Shown here one piece after another: positions 18,899 through 29,715 of a stretch of 64,000 nucleotides of DNA (the first letter of the stretch is position 1; each line of letters opens with the position of its first letter). The notes beneath the pieces are model-generated. The model saw only the letters and a list, made by a program, of their open reading frames with translations, had not been told where the DNA came from and did not search any database. This stretch comes from Areca catechu (taxonomy: Eukaryota > Streptophyta > Magnoliopsida > Arecales > Arecaceae). The DNA lies in assembly GCA_021397845.1 (NCBI GenBank), contig JAHSVC010000030.1, positions 806,001 through 870,000 of the forward strand. The letters are read 5' to 3'. Made by a program: the position numbers and the translations under genes.

Positions 18899-21160
18899 AT
18901 GTCTCATTTCGGGCCAAGTTTCCATCCTTCAACTAACCAGGGTGAGGCCAGGCCCTCTAGGCCGAGATCGCCATCTTCTTCTTCTTCTGATGAGGAGGGA
19001 GATGGGGTGTGCTTCGAGCTTAGTAGGAGGCATCTCCCTGGTGGCATATTCATTAGGGAACATGGATCTGTCCCTACTCTTTCTCCTCCCCAGCTGAACC
19101 CGTTCCTGACCCTTCTCGGTCCACATGTCCCGGTGGGATTGCTTCGACAATCTCGGCTAAGGAACTGGGGACCATTCGGGATGTCTATGGCATCCCGTAT
19201 TCTGTCTGGCTCTTGATCCCCGACCAGGGGATCAGGTTACTTCCAGTAGCCCGGGCCAGATCACCTTTTATGAGGAGACCTTCTCAGGAGGGCTCTGCTT
19301 CCCATTCCATCATTTCTTCTTATCGATGTTGAGCAACTATCTGTTGCTCCCTACTTAACTCGTTCTGAATGCCATAAGGACCATCTTCTGCTTCATTGTG
19401 CTCTATCATTTTCATGAGATTGTTGCCCGTTTCTCCTTATGTAGAGCCTTCTTAACTCTGAAGTGCCACCCTACCAAAGATGGGTGGTGGTCTCTTTCTT
19501 CTCGCTTGAAGGGCATCAAGTTTGAACTCCCGTCCTCCATCAAAGGGTGGAAGAGCAAGTTTTCTTTGCCACCGTCAAGGGGGTTGACTGGGTGTGGAGC
19601 GACCCAGATCGATCCCCCAATTAAAACTCTATAGTCAAAGCAGTTGACAAGGATGTTACGAGTTGCTCCACATTGCCCAGATTTCTTCCCTCAAGATTTT
19701 GTTGTCCGAATAGAACCTCGTCGAGGCCGGGGTTGGCCCAACAGGAGAGTTGGGTGAGTTCGGCTCAAGTCCTTTTTGATCCTCTTAATATGTTTTCCCT
19801 GTTATGGAACTGACATTGTATCTTCCATATGCAGGCATGAAGTTCTCGGTGGACGACCTACTTTCGATAACCCAGAATAGACCTCCATCGGGATTGGCTG
19901 AGGAGTCTTCTCTGAAGAGGGCTCGTGATGAGGGCACGTCGGTAGCCGCTCCTGCCGAGCTGACCGAGCCGAGGAGGAGGGAGTCCGGGGCTGCCTTTGC
20001 ACAAAGAAGGGGAGTGGCGGTTGCTGTGTCCGAGCCGGATCAGAGGGCAGCCGGGCCTGTGCCAGAGCGGCCAAGGTGACGAGAGCTGATCCTTGCCCCG
20101 AAGCCTGAGGTGGTCGTTTGGGCCAGGGCCGCTGCTGCAACCGTCGCCATCATGTCACCTCCTTCTCTAGAACCTATTGTCATCGAGGAGGAGGTGCAAG
20201 GAAGGGTAGAGCCGACACTGGGGGCACCACTTGAGGGGGTGCCAAGCTCCCAACCGGCCCCCGAGGCTTCTTCTGGAGGTGGAGTAGGCAACTCCACCTC
20301 GGGGGCGAGTAGGAGGGAAAGGGACTACCATCGGGTCCCATTCAGAATGGCGCCCAACGTCTCACTGCTCCAGGATCGGAAGCTAGCCGAGTGCATGATG
20401 GATTTTACAATCCAATCATGCGACCGGCGGGATATGGCCGAGAAGGTGGGGGGATGCGATCAATAGTATCTTCCCCCAACTCTTCTCTATAAGTAACTTC
20501 ACTTTTCTCTTCTTTTTTTTTTGCTGATGTCTTTTGGTGCAGAACGACGCTGAGACCCTGCTGATCAGAGATTGTTGTTGGAACTAGTTGAAGAACGACC
20601 AGCAATGAGCGACGGAGGTCGAGGCCTTGAAGACCGAGCTGAGGAACTCACGGCGACCGAAAGAAGGCTGACAGAGTTCAATGCTGAGGCGGTTAGGCAG
20701 AAGGGGCATGCTCAGTCCCTTCAGGCCAAACTGGATGCGGCGAAGGAGTGTCTGGTCGCCACCAAGGAGAGGGCCACAACCACCAAGAAGAAAGAGCAAC
20801 AGCAACGAAGGAGCAAGCCACCAAGGTGAAGAAGAAGTGGGCTGAAGAGGCCATGGCAAGGTACAGGCCCTCGGAGGAGTTTACCGTCGAGTTCCATGAA
20901 ACGATGTTGGACTCTTTTTCAAGGGCTTCTCATACCTGCGATTAAGGATCCGGGAGTATGTATCTGACAAGGGCCAACACCTTTTGAGATACCCCACCAC
21001 TTCTGATGCGAAGCCGGCCCCAGGTTCATGAGACGCTGAGGAGTCGGCGGCCGCCCCCAAACCTTCTTCGCCGGTGGTGGTTGCCTAGGCCAAGATGTGC
21101 ATCTTGGGGTTCCCGGAGGTGACGCCTTGCAGCCGCAGAGTCCGGCGGGGAGTCGCATAA
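18899..21160 (+). pseudogene. Opposite-strand ORF in Tat B ('putative gypsy type transposon' domain)
   Basis: Encoded against B's gag-pol. A start at 18,899 gives MSHFGPSFHPSTNQ and a Ser/Asp/Glu-rich stretch. In other frames follow RDVYGIPYSVWLLIPDQG (19,170-19,225) and SSRLKGIKFELPSSIKGWKS (19,498-19,557) with FFATVKGVDWVWSDP. These are hallmarks of the plant family called putative gypsy type transposon (Transposase_28). Downstream come a basic/acidic linker (19,836-20,460) and a coiled-coil Lys/Glu-rich part (20,590-20,860). Intron-like breaks occur at about 19,756-19,832 (ends TATGCAG) and 20,440-20,541 (ends TTGGTGCAG). Frameshifts indicate decay. Grande-type Tat elements carry a comparable antisense gene. 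Its function is unknown. Confidence 0.65.
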
Positions 21161-21429
21161 GTAAAATACGATCACCTTCTATCATTTTTGCCCTTGGCCT
21201 GGGTCCCCGGCATGTCGGGGACCTGGGGACACTTGTAATTAGTCAAGGAGTTTTTAATGAAATGAAGATTTTCCAATTGCCTTGGCTTGTGGGTACTCCA
21301 CTTTCTCCTCTCTCCTTTTTTTTTCTTTATCTATCTCTCTTTCTCTTCTTCTTTTTTCTTTGTTCTTTTTTTTTACATGTGATGAGATCAAAGGGGAGGT
21401 TTCCACTTTATTTCTAAGTGTGACAAGCT
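21161..21429. other. Spacer after antisense ORF
   Basis: Contains a long pyrimidine tract (21,300-21,375) and AATGAAATGAAG-like sequence. It may be the 3' end of the antisense transcript. No gene is seen. Confidence 0.35.
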
Positions 21430-22520
21430 TCAATGCTGTAGACCTGGGCTCTGGGCTCTAATGTCTTGGAGCTGGGCTCGAAGCTTGGTGGCCGGAGAGC
21501 TTAGCTCTGGGCTTTGACGGTCGGAGATTTGAGCTCCGAGGTTTGGTGTCTCGGAGCTAGGCTCGAAGACTTGGTGGCCAAAAAGCTTGTCTCCGGGCTT
21601 TGGTGGTCAGAGATCCGAGCTCCGGGCTTTGATATCTTGGAGCTGGGCTCGAAGACTTGGTGGCCGGAGAGCTTAGCACCGGGCTTTGATGCCGAAGATC
21701 TGAGCTCTCGGCCTTGATGTCTCAGAGCTGGGCTCAAAGACTTGGTGGCTAGAGAGCTTGGCTCTAGGCTTTGATGTCTTGGAGCTGGGCTCGAAGACTT
21801 GGTAGCCGGAGAGCTTGGTCTGGGCTTTGATGGCCGGAGATCTGAGCTCCGGGCCTTGATGTCTCGAAGCTGGGATCAAAGACTTGGTGGTCGGAGAGCT
21901 TGGCTCTGGGCTTTGATGGCCAGAGATCTGAGCTCCGGGCTTTGGTGTCTTGGAGCTAGGCTCGAAAACTTGGTGGCCGGAGATCTGAGCTCCGGCTTTG
22001 ATGTCTTGGTGCTGGGCTCGAAGACTTGGTGGCTGGAGAGCTTGGCTCCGGGCTTTGATGGCCAGAGATCTGAGCTCCGGGCTTTGGTGTCTTGGAGCTA
22101 GGCTCAAAGACTTGGTGGCCAAAGAGCTTGGCTCTGAGCTTTGATGGCCGGAGATCTGAGCTCCGGTCTTTTGGTGTCTTGGAGCTGGGCTCGAAGACTT
22201 GGTGGCCGGAGAGCTTGGCTCCAGGCTTTGGTGGCTGGAGATATGAGCTCCGGGCTTTGATGTCTTAAAGCTGGGGTCGAAGACTTGGTGGCCGGAGAGC
22301 TTGGCTCTGGGCTTTCGTGTCTCAGAGCTGGGCTCGAAGACTTGGTAGCCGGAGAGCTTGGCTTCGGGCTTTGATGTCTTGGAGTTGGGCTTGAAGAATT
22401 GGTAGCCAGAGAGCTTGGCTCCGGGCTTGGGTGGCTGGAGATCTGAGCTCCGGGCTTTGATGTCTTGGAGCTGGGCTCGAAGACTTGGTGGTTGGAGAGC
22501 TTGGCTCCAGGCTTTGGGTG
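21430..22520 (-). repeat. Minisatellite of 28-29-bp monomers in Tat B 3' region
   Basis: Three related monomers alternate: GAGCTGGGCTCGAAGACTTGG-type, GAGAGCTTGGCTCCGGGCTT-type and GAGATCTGAGCTCCGGGCTT-type. Successive GAAGACTTGG blocks lie 84-87 bp apart, or 56-58 bp where one monomer is missing (for example near 21,564, 21,651, 21,735, 21,793, 21,878, 21,964 and 22,020). The minus-strand 342-codon ORF over it is repeat-driven. Tandem repeats downstream of pol are known for Tat/Ogre elements. Confidence 0.9.
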
Positions 22521-22804
22521 CCAGACCTGGGGTCGGGCGGAGATTCTCCTGCAAGGAAAAAAGCTTTTGCACAAGGAGAACTTTGATTATTGGCGAAAAA
22601 GAACCTTTTACTATCAATGCCGGGAGCTGGGCCCGGGCTTCGGGATCGGAGAGCAAGCCTCTGAGTCTTGGCATGCCGGACCTTGGGTCGGGCAGCGACA
22701 TTCCTGCAAGGCAGAAGGTGATTTATGCAAAAAAGGGCCTTTATTATTTTAAAGGGTGAGCCTCACATTACTGATATATTTCTCAGGTTGCAGGCATTCC
22801 ATGT
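22521..22804 (-). other. Tat B sequence between integrase and minisatellite
   Basis: After the last integrase residues, a TWNACNLR-like tail (about 22,780-22,800) is consistent with the usual end of Tat pol. The rest is non-coding, with two GGGCGGAGATT/GGGCAGCGACATT-CCTGCAAGG repeats. Confidence 0.5.
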
Positions 22805-23990
22805 TCATGGGAACCTGGCACCGTCCAGATCCACGAGGTAGTAGGCTCCATGCAGAAGAGCTTCGACCACCTTGTAGGGGCTTTCCCAGTTTGGCGAGAG
22901 CTTGCCACACTCTCGGGTTGAGATGCTCCGGCTCAGCGGAGCACCAGGTGCCGGTCGTAAGACCTTGGGCCTTACTCGTGCATTGTAGTACCGCGTAACT
23001 CGTTGCCGGTATGCTACCATCCGGAGCTGAGCTTTGTCTCTGATCTCCTCGAGGAGGTCTAAGTTGAGTAGAAGGTGCACCAAGTTCTACACTTCATCAT
23101 ATTGCTGCACCTGAAGTGTGGGCACGCCGAGCTCAACTGGGACCATGGCCTCGACGCTGAAGACAAGGTTGAAGGGTGTTTCATTCGTCGCCGTCCTAGG
23201 CATTGTGTGGTAAGCCCAGAGAACACTTGGAAGTTCTTCTGCCCACTGCCCTTGGCCTGGTCCAGCCTAGTCCTGAGTCCCTGGAGAATGGTTCGATTGG
23301 TCACTTCGGCTTCTTCATTTGTCTGGGGGTGAGTGATGGAGGTGAAGCGATGCTGGATACCGTGCTTGGCACAAAAACCTTCGAACTCTTGATTGTCGAA
23401 CTGCCGTCCATTGTCGGTGATGATGTAGCGGGGTAGTCTGAAGCGACATATTACTGACTTCCAGAATAACTGATGGACCTTGGCTTCTGTGGTCCGTGCC
23501 AGTGGCTCTGTTTCCACCCATTTGGTGAAGTAGTCAATAGCCACCAGCAAGAACCTCCGTTGCCCCGGTACAGGGAAAATGGCCTTAAGATGTCCATTCC
23601 CTATTCGGTGAATGGCCAAAAAGTGGAGAGCTGTGAGATTGGCACTGCCGGTTGACGTTGTATGTGGGCATGGCGCTGGCATTTGTCACACCTCTTCATG
23701 AAGTCTGCAGTATCCTCTCTCATGGTCTCCCAGAAGTATCCCTGGCGGAGTGCTTTGTACCCCAACGTCCTTCCTCCACGTGGTTCGCATAGGCCTTCAT
23801 GTATCTCCTGGAGAACGAGGGCTGCTTTCGTGGGTCTCAGGCACTTCAGGAGTGGGTATGAGTAGGATCGGTGGGTAGAGTTGTCCTCCATCAGGACAAA
23901 TCGAGAGGCTTTCTTTTTGACGAGGCCGGCTTCCGCATGGTCCTCAGGCAAAGTGCCATCAGAGATGTATCTGATGTACCTGTCCATCTA
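22805..23990 (-). pseudogene. Tat element B integrase
   Basis: Better preserved than A. From 23,987: MDRYIRYISDGTLPEDHAEA linker, then LRQGYFWETMREDTADFMKR with CDKC (zinc-binding part), then from 23,682 LLVAIDYFTKWVETEPLART, YIITDNGRQFD with the second catalytic Asp, and TNRTILQGLRTRLDQAKGSG. The C-terminus (23,083-22,805) reads MVAYRQRVTRYYNARVRPKV and SPYKVVEALLHGAYYLVDLD, a typical gypsy integrase tail absent from A. It is spread over at least three frames, so inactive. Next to it is the RNase H part upstream and the minisatellite downstream. Confidence 0.9.
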
Positions 23991-25070
23991 GCTCGGCTTT
24001 GGGGTGACTTGCTGCACCTCCTCTGGGGCTTCATAAATTGGATTTTCGAGGTACTCAATATATGGATGCCCCAGTGACAAGTCTGGCAAGGTTGCGAGTC
24101 TTGACAGTGCATCCATGCGAGCATTCTCTCCGCGGGGAATATGGAAGATGTTAAAGCACTGGAAGCCTGCCGTGCATGAGCTGACTCGCTCCAGGTACTT
24201 CATCATCTGGGGATCCCTGGCTTCATACTCTTCGGAAACTTGTCTGACCACTAATTAGGAGTCGGTGAAGACTTTCAACTTCTGCACGCCTAGCTCACCT
24301 GAGACCTTTAAGCCCATGAGTAGTGCCTCGTACTCCACCTGGTTATTTGTTGCGGCGAATTTGAAGCAGAGAGCACATTCTGCCATGATCCCATCGCTGT
24401 TGGTGAGGATGAGGCCTGCTCCGCTTCCTCCGAAGTTGGATGCACCGTTCTCGTGGAGGATCCAAGGTTCCTCCTCTGTGCCGGGCTCAACTTGATGCTC
24501 CGGGGAGGTCTTCTCCGACTCCTCGGCAAGTCCCGTACACTCAACGAGGAAGTCGGCTAGGACCTGGCCTTCTATGATGACCTTGGCCGATACGTGATGT
24601 CAAACTCGCTCAGCATCTGGGACCACTTGGCCAACTGCCTAGATGTTTCAGGGTGGCTGAGTATGGTCCTCAGTGGCTGATCCATCATGACCACAATAGG
24701 ATGTACTTGGAGGTAGGGCCTGAGATGTTTAGCAAAACATATTAGAGCAAAAATAAGTTTTTCGGAGCGGGTATACCTGATCTCCGCATCACGGAGGATT
24801 TTGCTGGTGTAGTATACCAGCTTTTGAGATTCGTCCTTATCTGCATGGATGAGGACCGAGCTGACGGCTCTAGGTGTGACTGCTAGGAAAGCAGAAGCTC
24901 TTCTCCTACCTCCAGTCTGGAGAGCAGTGGAGGAGAGGCCAGGAACTCCTTCAGTCCTTCAAAGGCTATCCTGCACTCCTCTATCCAGGTGAAGTCGAGC
25001 ATCTTGCACAGCACCTTGAAGAAGGGGAGGCAGCAATCGACCGACCTCGAGATGAACCGGCTCAGAGCTG
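23991..25070 (-). pseudogene. Tat element B RNase H and second RNase H
   Basis: Minus-strand counterpart of A 7,506-8,800. The second RNase H is seen near 24,450-24,250, with SGGSGAG-like and FAATNNQ segments and KVFTDS; at the place where A has HVDGAS the B copy reads HENGAS, so the first catalytic Asp is lost. MMKYLERVSSCTAGFQCFNI and NARMDALSRLATLPDLSLGH (24,190-24,070) continue to the integrase linker. The first RNase H region (24,560-25,070) has several frame changes. Confidence 0.85.
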
Positions 25071-25990
25071 CAATATGCCCCGTCAGGCATTGGAGCTACT
25101 TCTTAGACATCGGGTGCTCCATGTCGATGATCGCCTAGACCTTCTCTGGGTTCGCTTTAATGCCCTTCTAGGTGACCATGAAGCTGAGGAATTTCCCTGC
25201 TACCACTCCAAAGGTGCATTTTGCCGGGTTCAGCTTCATCTAGTGCTTTTAGAGGTTGTTGAAGGCTTCGACGAGGTCGGCGATGTGGTTCGAGCTTGGC
25301 TTGCACATGATGAGCATGTCATCCACGTACACCTGCATGTTTCAGCCAATCTGGTCTTTGAAGACCCTGTTGACCAATCATCGATACGTGGCCCCAGCAT
25401 TTTTCAGATTGAAGGGCATTATCTTATAGTAGTATATCCCCTAGTCGGTAATAAAGGCCGTGTGCTCCTCGTCCTCTGGGTGCATCCGGATCTGATTATA
25501 TCCAAAGAATGCATCCATGAAGGAAAGCAGCCGGTGACCGAGGCGGCATTTACTAGTTGGTCAATCTTCGATAGAGGGAAGCTTTCCTTAGGGCATGCCT
25601 TGTTGAGGTCGGTGTAGTCCATGTAGATCCTCCATTTGCCGTTACTCTTCTTCACACATCACCACATCGAGCATCCAGCTCTGGTATTGTACCTCCCGGA
25701 TGAAGCCGGCAGCGAGGAGTTTGTCAACTTTCTCATTGATTACCGCCTGCCTCCCGGGGGTGAAACTCCTCTTCTTCTGCCGAACTAGACTGTACTTTGG
25801 GTCAATGCTCAGCTTGTGGGTGATGATGTCAGAGGGGATACCTGGTATATCAGCTGCTGTCCAGGCAAACATGTTTGCATTCGCCCATAAAACTCCAACA
25901 GGTGGGCCCTTTCCTCATCTCGCAGTTGGGCCCCATCTGCACCATGTTCTCTTGATCGGCTTTGAGTGGATAAGATAGTAGGCGCTCGGT
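25071..25990 (-). pseudogene. Tat element B reverse transcriptase
   Basis: Reading on the minus strand from about 25,985: a pre-RT segment with FAWTAADIPGIPSDIITHKL (25,870 on), YSLVRQKKRSFTPGR, KKSNGKWRIYMDYTDLNKAC (25,650 on) and FPLSKIDQLV, then the catalytic YVDD at about 25,318-25,329. The section around YVDD is continuous with A at the protein level but needs frame changes. The plus-strand 180-codon ORF at 25,075-25,617 is the complement of this domain, not a gene. This copy lacks the T2 insertion. Confidence 0.9.
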
Positions 25991-26139
25991 CGGGCCACCC
26001 CTGGGGTCTTGCACCTTTGGTCAAGCTCATCCACCCTGAGATCGTCTTCAGGGACTTTGGTTCTGGGAAGAGTTTGGAAACAGTGTTGAATCGGCTAAGG
26101 TGCACCTCTCATTTTGCCGACTCCATAGGGAGTTGGGAA

Positions 26140-27076
26140 CTACACCAGCAGCTGTTTCATAGAGACAACGGCGTCAAGTAGATTGAGCCCGGGTCGACCA
26201 AGGGTCACATTGTAGGCCGAAGGAAGCCTAACCACTGTGAAGGTCATCATGATAGTGCTCTGTCGAGGTGGGGTCCCGGCAGTGACTGGAAGTGTGATTT
26301 CTCCCTCAACCCTCATAGAATCCCCCATGAAGCCAACAAGGGGTGCATGCACAAGTTTGAGCTGTGCAGAAGACAAGTTTATTATGGAGAAGGCATCGTA
26401 AGAAAGTATATCTGTGGAGCTTCCACTATCAACCATGATACATTTTACAGGATGCTTCGTGATCGTCATCTTGATGACCACGGCATCGTTATTTACATTT
26501 TCCCTCCAATCTCTCCCTTCCCTCAAAAAGGGGAGTACATTATTAGAATGCCCTGCCCCCCAGGCCTTCTTAGATGTGTGCTCGGCTCCTAGCATATCAT
26601 CCCTACAGGCTTCTCGGTAGGGCGGTTGTCGACTCCAAGAACCAGCAGGAGAGCGACAAGCACTTGAGGTTTCGCTAAAGGTCTGCCCCCCACGAACCTC
26701 CCGAGTAGCCTCTCTTGATGAGCTCTTCAATTTCCCTCTTGAGATTCTGGCATTCTCAGTGTCGTGGCTGTGGTCGCGGTGGTAGCGACAATACTTCATC
26801 TTGTCACGACTAGTGGACGGCTTCATCGGAGGTGGGCGCTTCAAGTAGGGCTCACCTTCGATCTCTATGAGGATCATCATCCTGGGGCGAGGAGTGGGGT
26901 GTACCTCTCCTCTGGAATGGGCGTGCTCCTCGATCTCAGCCCCTGCCGGAAGTTCAGAGCTGAGGGTCCCAGGCTTCCGGGTTTGGGGGGCCACGATGGG
27001 AGTTGGCTCTTCTACGGCTTTTCGTCGAGCTCCCATCTTGTACGATCTGCCTCCTCAGCGCGGATGTAATTTTGGC
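26140..27076 (-). pseudogene. Tat element B gag C-terminus and protease
   Basis: The longest convincing open frame in the window: 298 codons from 27,036, reading MGARRKAVEEP, then a Lys/Arg-rich RYHRDHSHDTENA segment (remains of the gag C-terminal knuckle area), and the protease CIMVDSGSSTDILSYDAFSI with the DSG triad, PLVGFMGDSMRVEGEITLPV and the closing VTLGRPGLNLLDAVVSM. The protease looks intact. Upstream gag ends abruptly at about 27,076, where Tat LTR sequence of the opposite orientation begins, so the capsid domain and B's 5' LTR are missing. Confidence 0.85.
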
Positions 27077-27089
27077 TTTGTTCTAAAAG

Positions 27090-28032
27090 CCAGGTCGAGC
27101 CCCTTGGAGGTCGAGCCCCCCCGAGCCAGAGTCGAGTCCCAGCTCTCCAGTTTGGCAACCACCTCAGACAAGGCCGCCGGCCACCAAAGGGACAGAGCTA
27201 CCCCCCCGAGGCACCGCGAGTTCCCTGAGGACCACGAGGAAGCACCCATCAAATTGTAATAACTGTCTACGCCACCACTTACACTAGAAGAGGAAGAAAC
27301 TCCCAGATCGAGATGCCACGCTCTCCACCAACTGCCTGCACCACCCGAAAGAAGAAGTCAACCAGGAGGCTCGAATCTCAGGGGTGGCAACCCTCCAATC
27401 GAGACATTGCTAGGCTTTCCAGAATGGAGCAACCGGAAGGAATGTCAGAATGCACGATAGTTTTCCATATCACGAACCAGGGAAGACATCCCATCCATGG
27501 CACGGAACATCGCTGCACACGCCTGATAGCACGGACCAGGAGAGACATCCCATCTGTGGTATGGAACATCGTCGCACGCGCCTAACAGCATGGGGGAAAT
27601 CTCGAGGTAGGCGTTCAACGATCACCTGGACTTAAAAGTGCCTTCGACACCCTCAGGGAGGAGGTAAGCAAAAGCAAAAAACAGGTAACTTAAGCTAAAC
27701 AACAAGCATCCAAGCAAGTGAGGGGAAGGAGGCCACACAGGAGGACCGATCCACCTCGGCCATCACCTTTCCCAGCACACTTGCAGCCCCACTCTCATTC
27801 TACTCGCATCATTTTACTTCTCCTAGCATGGAGTCCATCAAGAGGGTTCGACCAGCAGGATCTGTTCTCTTGGATCGTTACTGACTTGACCGTCGAAGTG
27901 CCCTTGCTGGAATCCTCGTTCTGGGTCACTAAACCTTGTTTTGCATGTCCTAATGAGCAGGACTTTCCCAGGGAGATGAGGGCGATCCAACGTACACTGC
28001 AGCTATGGGCCATGGCGATCTTGGTGGCAACA
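27090..28032 (+). repeat. 3' LTR piece of Tat element A
   Basis: This matches A's 5' LTR from about 2,080 to the exact end (GGCAACA at 3,020), in the same orientation. It is followed by TGGAT (28,033-28,037), the same five bases as before A's 5' LTR, and then by the rest of C's LTR. The first ~500 bp of the LTR are missing; instead it abuts B's gag in opposite orientation. This strongly supports 28,032 as the outer right edge of A. Confidence 0.85.
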
Positions 28033-28442
28033 TGGATGATTGGATTCCTTGTAGTTGTTGGAGTATTATGCTGACTGGCTTCATAAGTGACTTGAGTCTT
28101 CTTACAAAATTGGACTAGACTCAATATAAGACTTATAAAATTGGACTGGACTCATGAAACTAAAAACTTACAGGACTCATAAGGCTCACTAAGCATCCAA
28201 AACTTGACTCAATACTCTAATTACAGGATGCAAATGTAAAAAGTCTCAAAAAGAGATTCAAAAGCTAAGGTATAGACTCAAGTGTAACAAAGCCTATAAA
28301 GCAAAACTCATGGCCCAAATACAGGACTCAAACAGCTAACACAGCCAGATTATTGGATTCAAAGACAAAATTAGAATCATGGCTAAAGGACTCAAAACTC
28401 AGGGATCCATAGTAAACTAGGGTTAACCTGATGTCCCCATCA
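28033..28442 (-). repeat. Left LTR of element C, part 2
   Basis: This matches 33,026-33,432 (GATTCCTTGTA, GCTGACTGGCTTC, TGACTTGAGTCTTCTTAC...) and ends GTCCCCATCA. Joined with 721-1,573 it would form the LTR split by A. The 118-codon ORF here is not supported. Confidence 0.88.
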
Positions 28443-28470
28443 ATTCTCCCGGGATGGGAGGAACTCGACC
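28443..28470 (-). other. Polypurine tract region of element C
   Basis: The minus strand reads CCATCCCGGGAGAAT directly before TGATGGGG, the LTR start. D (44,403-44,425) and H (9,882-9,900) have matching sequence. Confidence 0.65.
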
Positions 28471-28489
28471 CTATCGAGTATAGGGTAGT

Positions 28490-28870
28490 CTAGTGCTGGC
28501 AGTAAGTATGGATGGAGGTGCTGTGGATCCGCTTGAGTAATCCACAAATCGCCAGATTCTAGTCGACCTTGCCATCGGAACCAGGTAGCGTTGTTGATAG
28601 CCACGGCCCGGGTCATGATAGCTTAATCATCCAGGATGCGCTCGATCCATATTCTTCTCTCAGGCAAATTTAGTGGACATTCAGGTAAGGTTTCTCTCTC
28701 AAAGGATGGGTGAGGTCCAAAAATCTCACTAGGAATCACTGCTAGTTCCCTATACTCAACCAAGTCCGCGATATTGAAGATAGAGCTAATGCCTAAATCC
28801 AAGGGCAGATCAAGCACATAGGCATTGGTTCCACTTTCTTTATCACTCTAAAAGCTCAACACTATAAGCA
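28490..28870 (-). pseudogene. Element C integrase C-terminus / chromodomain-like end
   Basis: From 28,817: MLDLPLDLGISSIFNIADLV and EYRELAVIPSEIFGPHPSFE, then RRIWIERILDD. This equals D's YVLDLPPELGISLTFNVSDL and the IEWILDD that precedes a chromodomain in chromoviruses; the following ...QRYLV- and W-containing residues (28,500-28,600) are degraded. RT, RNase H and the integrase core that should lie upstream are missing. Confidence 0.75.
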
Positions 28871-29276
28871 TGAAGCTTCTTAACCATAAGAGAATTTCCT
28901 ATATTAATTCCTTAGCTCTTTCAGGAATTAGCCAGCTTTTATAGATTTCATTACGTAAATTAATCTTTTGGCTAATGTCTTAATGCAAATGCTGCGTAGA
29001 GGCCAATGTAGGTGTAGACAAATGAATTAGGTCTGGGGCTTATTAGACTCAAAACCAACACTTAATAGAGCCGACTAGGCATTCCTATTGAAGGAAATTT
29101 ATTGGACTCTTTGGATTTAAACCTAACAGAATTTAGGCTCTCTAGGTTTGATACTGGTTTGGCGTGCACATGAAATTTATAATGGACTCCTAGCAAATGC
29201 CATAAGGTATACTAGAACTAAAATTCAAATCTAACATGCACAATAAATGTATACATTATGCTTACTTCTACAAAAT
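28871..29276. other. Element C interior without recognised gene
   Basis: About 400 bp of AT-rich sequence between the integrase tail and the acidic region. I see no domain. It may be untranslated filler left after the pol deletion. Confidence 0.4.
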
Positions 29277-29715
29277 TCAATCTAATGTTTCTAAAAACAT
29301 GAGAAGAATTAGGGAAGGGTAGAAAATAGGGAGGGGATTCAAGGACTGGCTCTGGGCTAAGGAGACTAACGTAATATATGAACATGGGGTTCTATCTATG
29401 GGCAAGAAAAGGTCCATGCTATGGAAGGATGGGTCAATAATTTCTGGAAAGAGGTCTTCAATGGAAACTATGGGAGGGGTCATCCTGTGGGTACTGAATT
29501 AAAGAGATCATGTCCTTAATAAATTCTTCTGATTCTTGGATCTCAGGACTGGGCTCGGTAACTGGGCTTTCTTTTAATGGCTCCTCAGGTAAAAGTCTAA
29601 TAGTAGGGTTAGGTTCCTCATCCTCTAACTACTCTTCCACTACAGGTTCAGTCTGGTGTGTGGTCAGGGTCAACTAACTTTGGGTTGGCTTCTATTTGGG
29701 TATCTACCTGATCAA
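29277..29715 (-). pseudogene. Element C region downstream of gag (PIVSIEDLFPEI)
   Basis: A minus-strand ORF from 29,483 reads MTPPIVSIEDLFPEIIDPSF. D carries a matching segment (LVPISLPEILDSSF, about 45,300), located likewise just before the region that in D and E holds QCPNFKV...QGLF. The function is unknown. In C the protease that precedes it in D is not recognisable. Confidence 0.5.

Noticed and set aside
21430..22520. CRISPR-like array
   Set aside because: Repeats are contiguous with no unique spacers, and the setting is a plant retrotransposon.
21673..22701. 342-codon minus-strand ORF
   Set aside because: It is made of 28-29-residue repeats (AIKAxSQALxPPSLRAQLQD-like) and exactly tracks the minisatellite, whose period of 86-87 bp is near a multiple of three. 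No domain and no start context.
25075..25617. 180-codon plus-strand ORF
   Set aside because: It is the complement of Tat B reverse transcriptase, whose motifs (YVDD and others) read on the minus strand.
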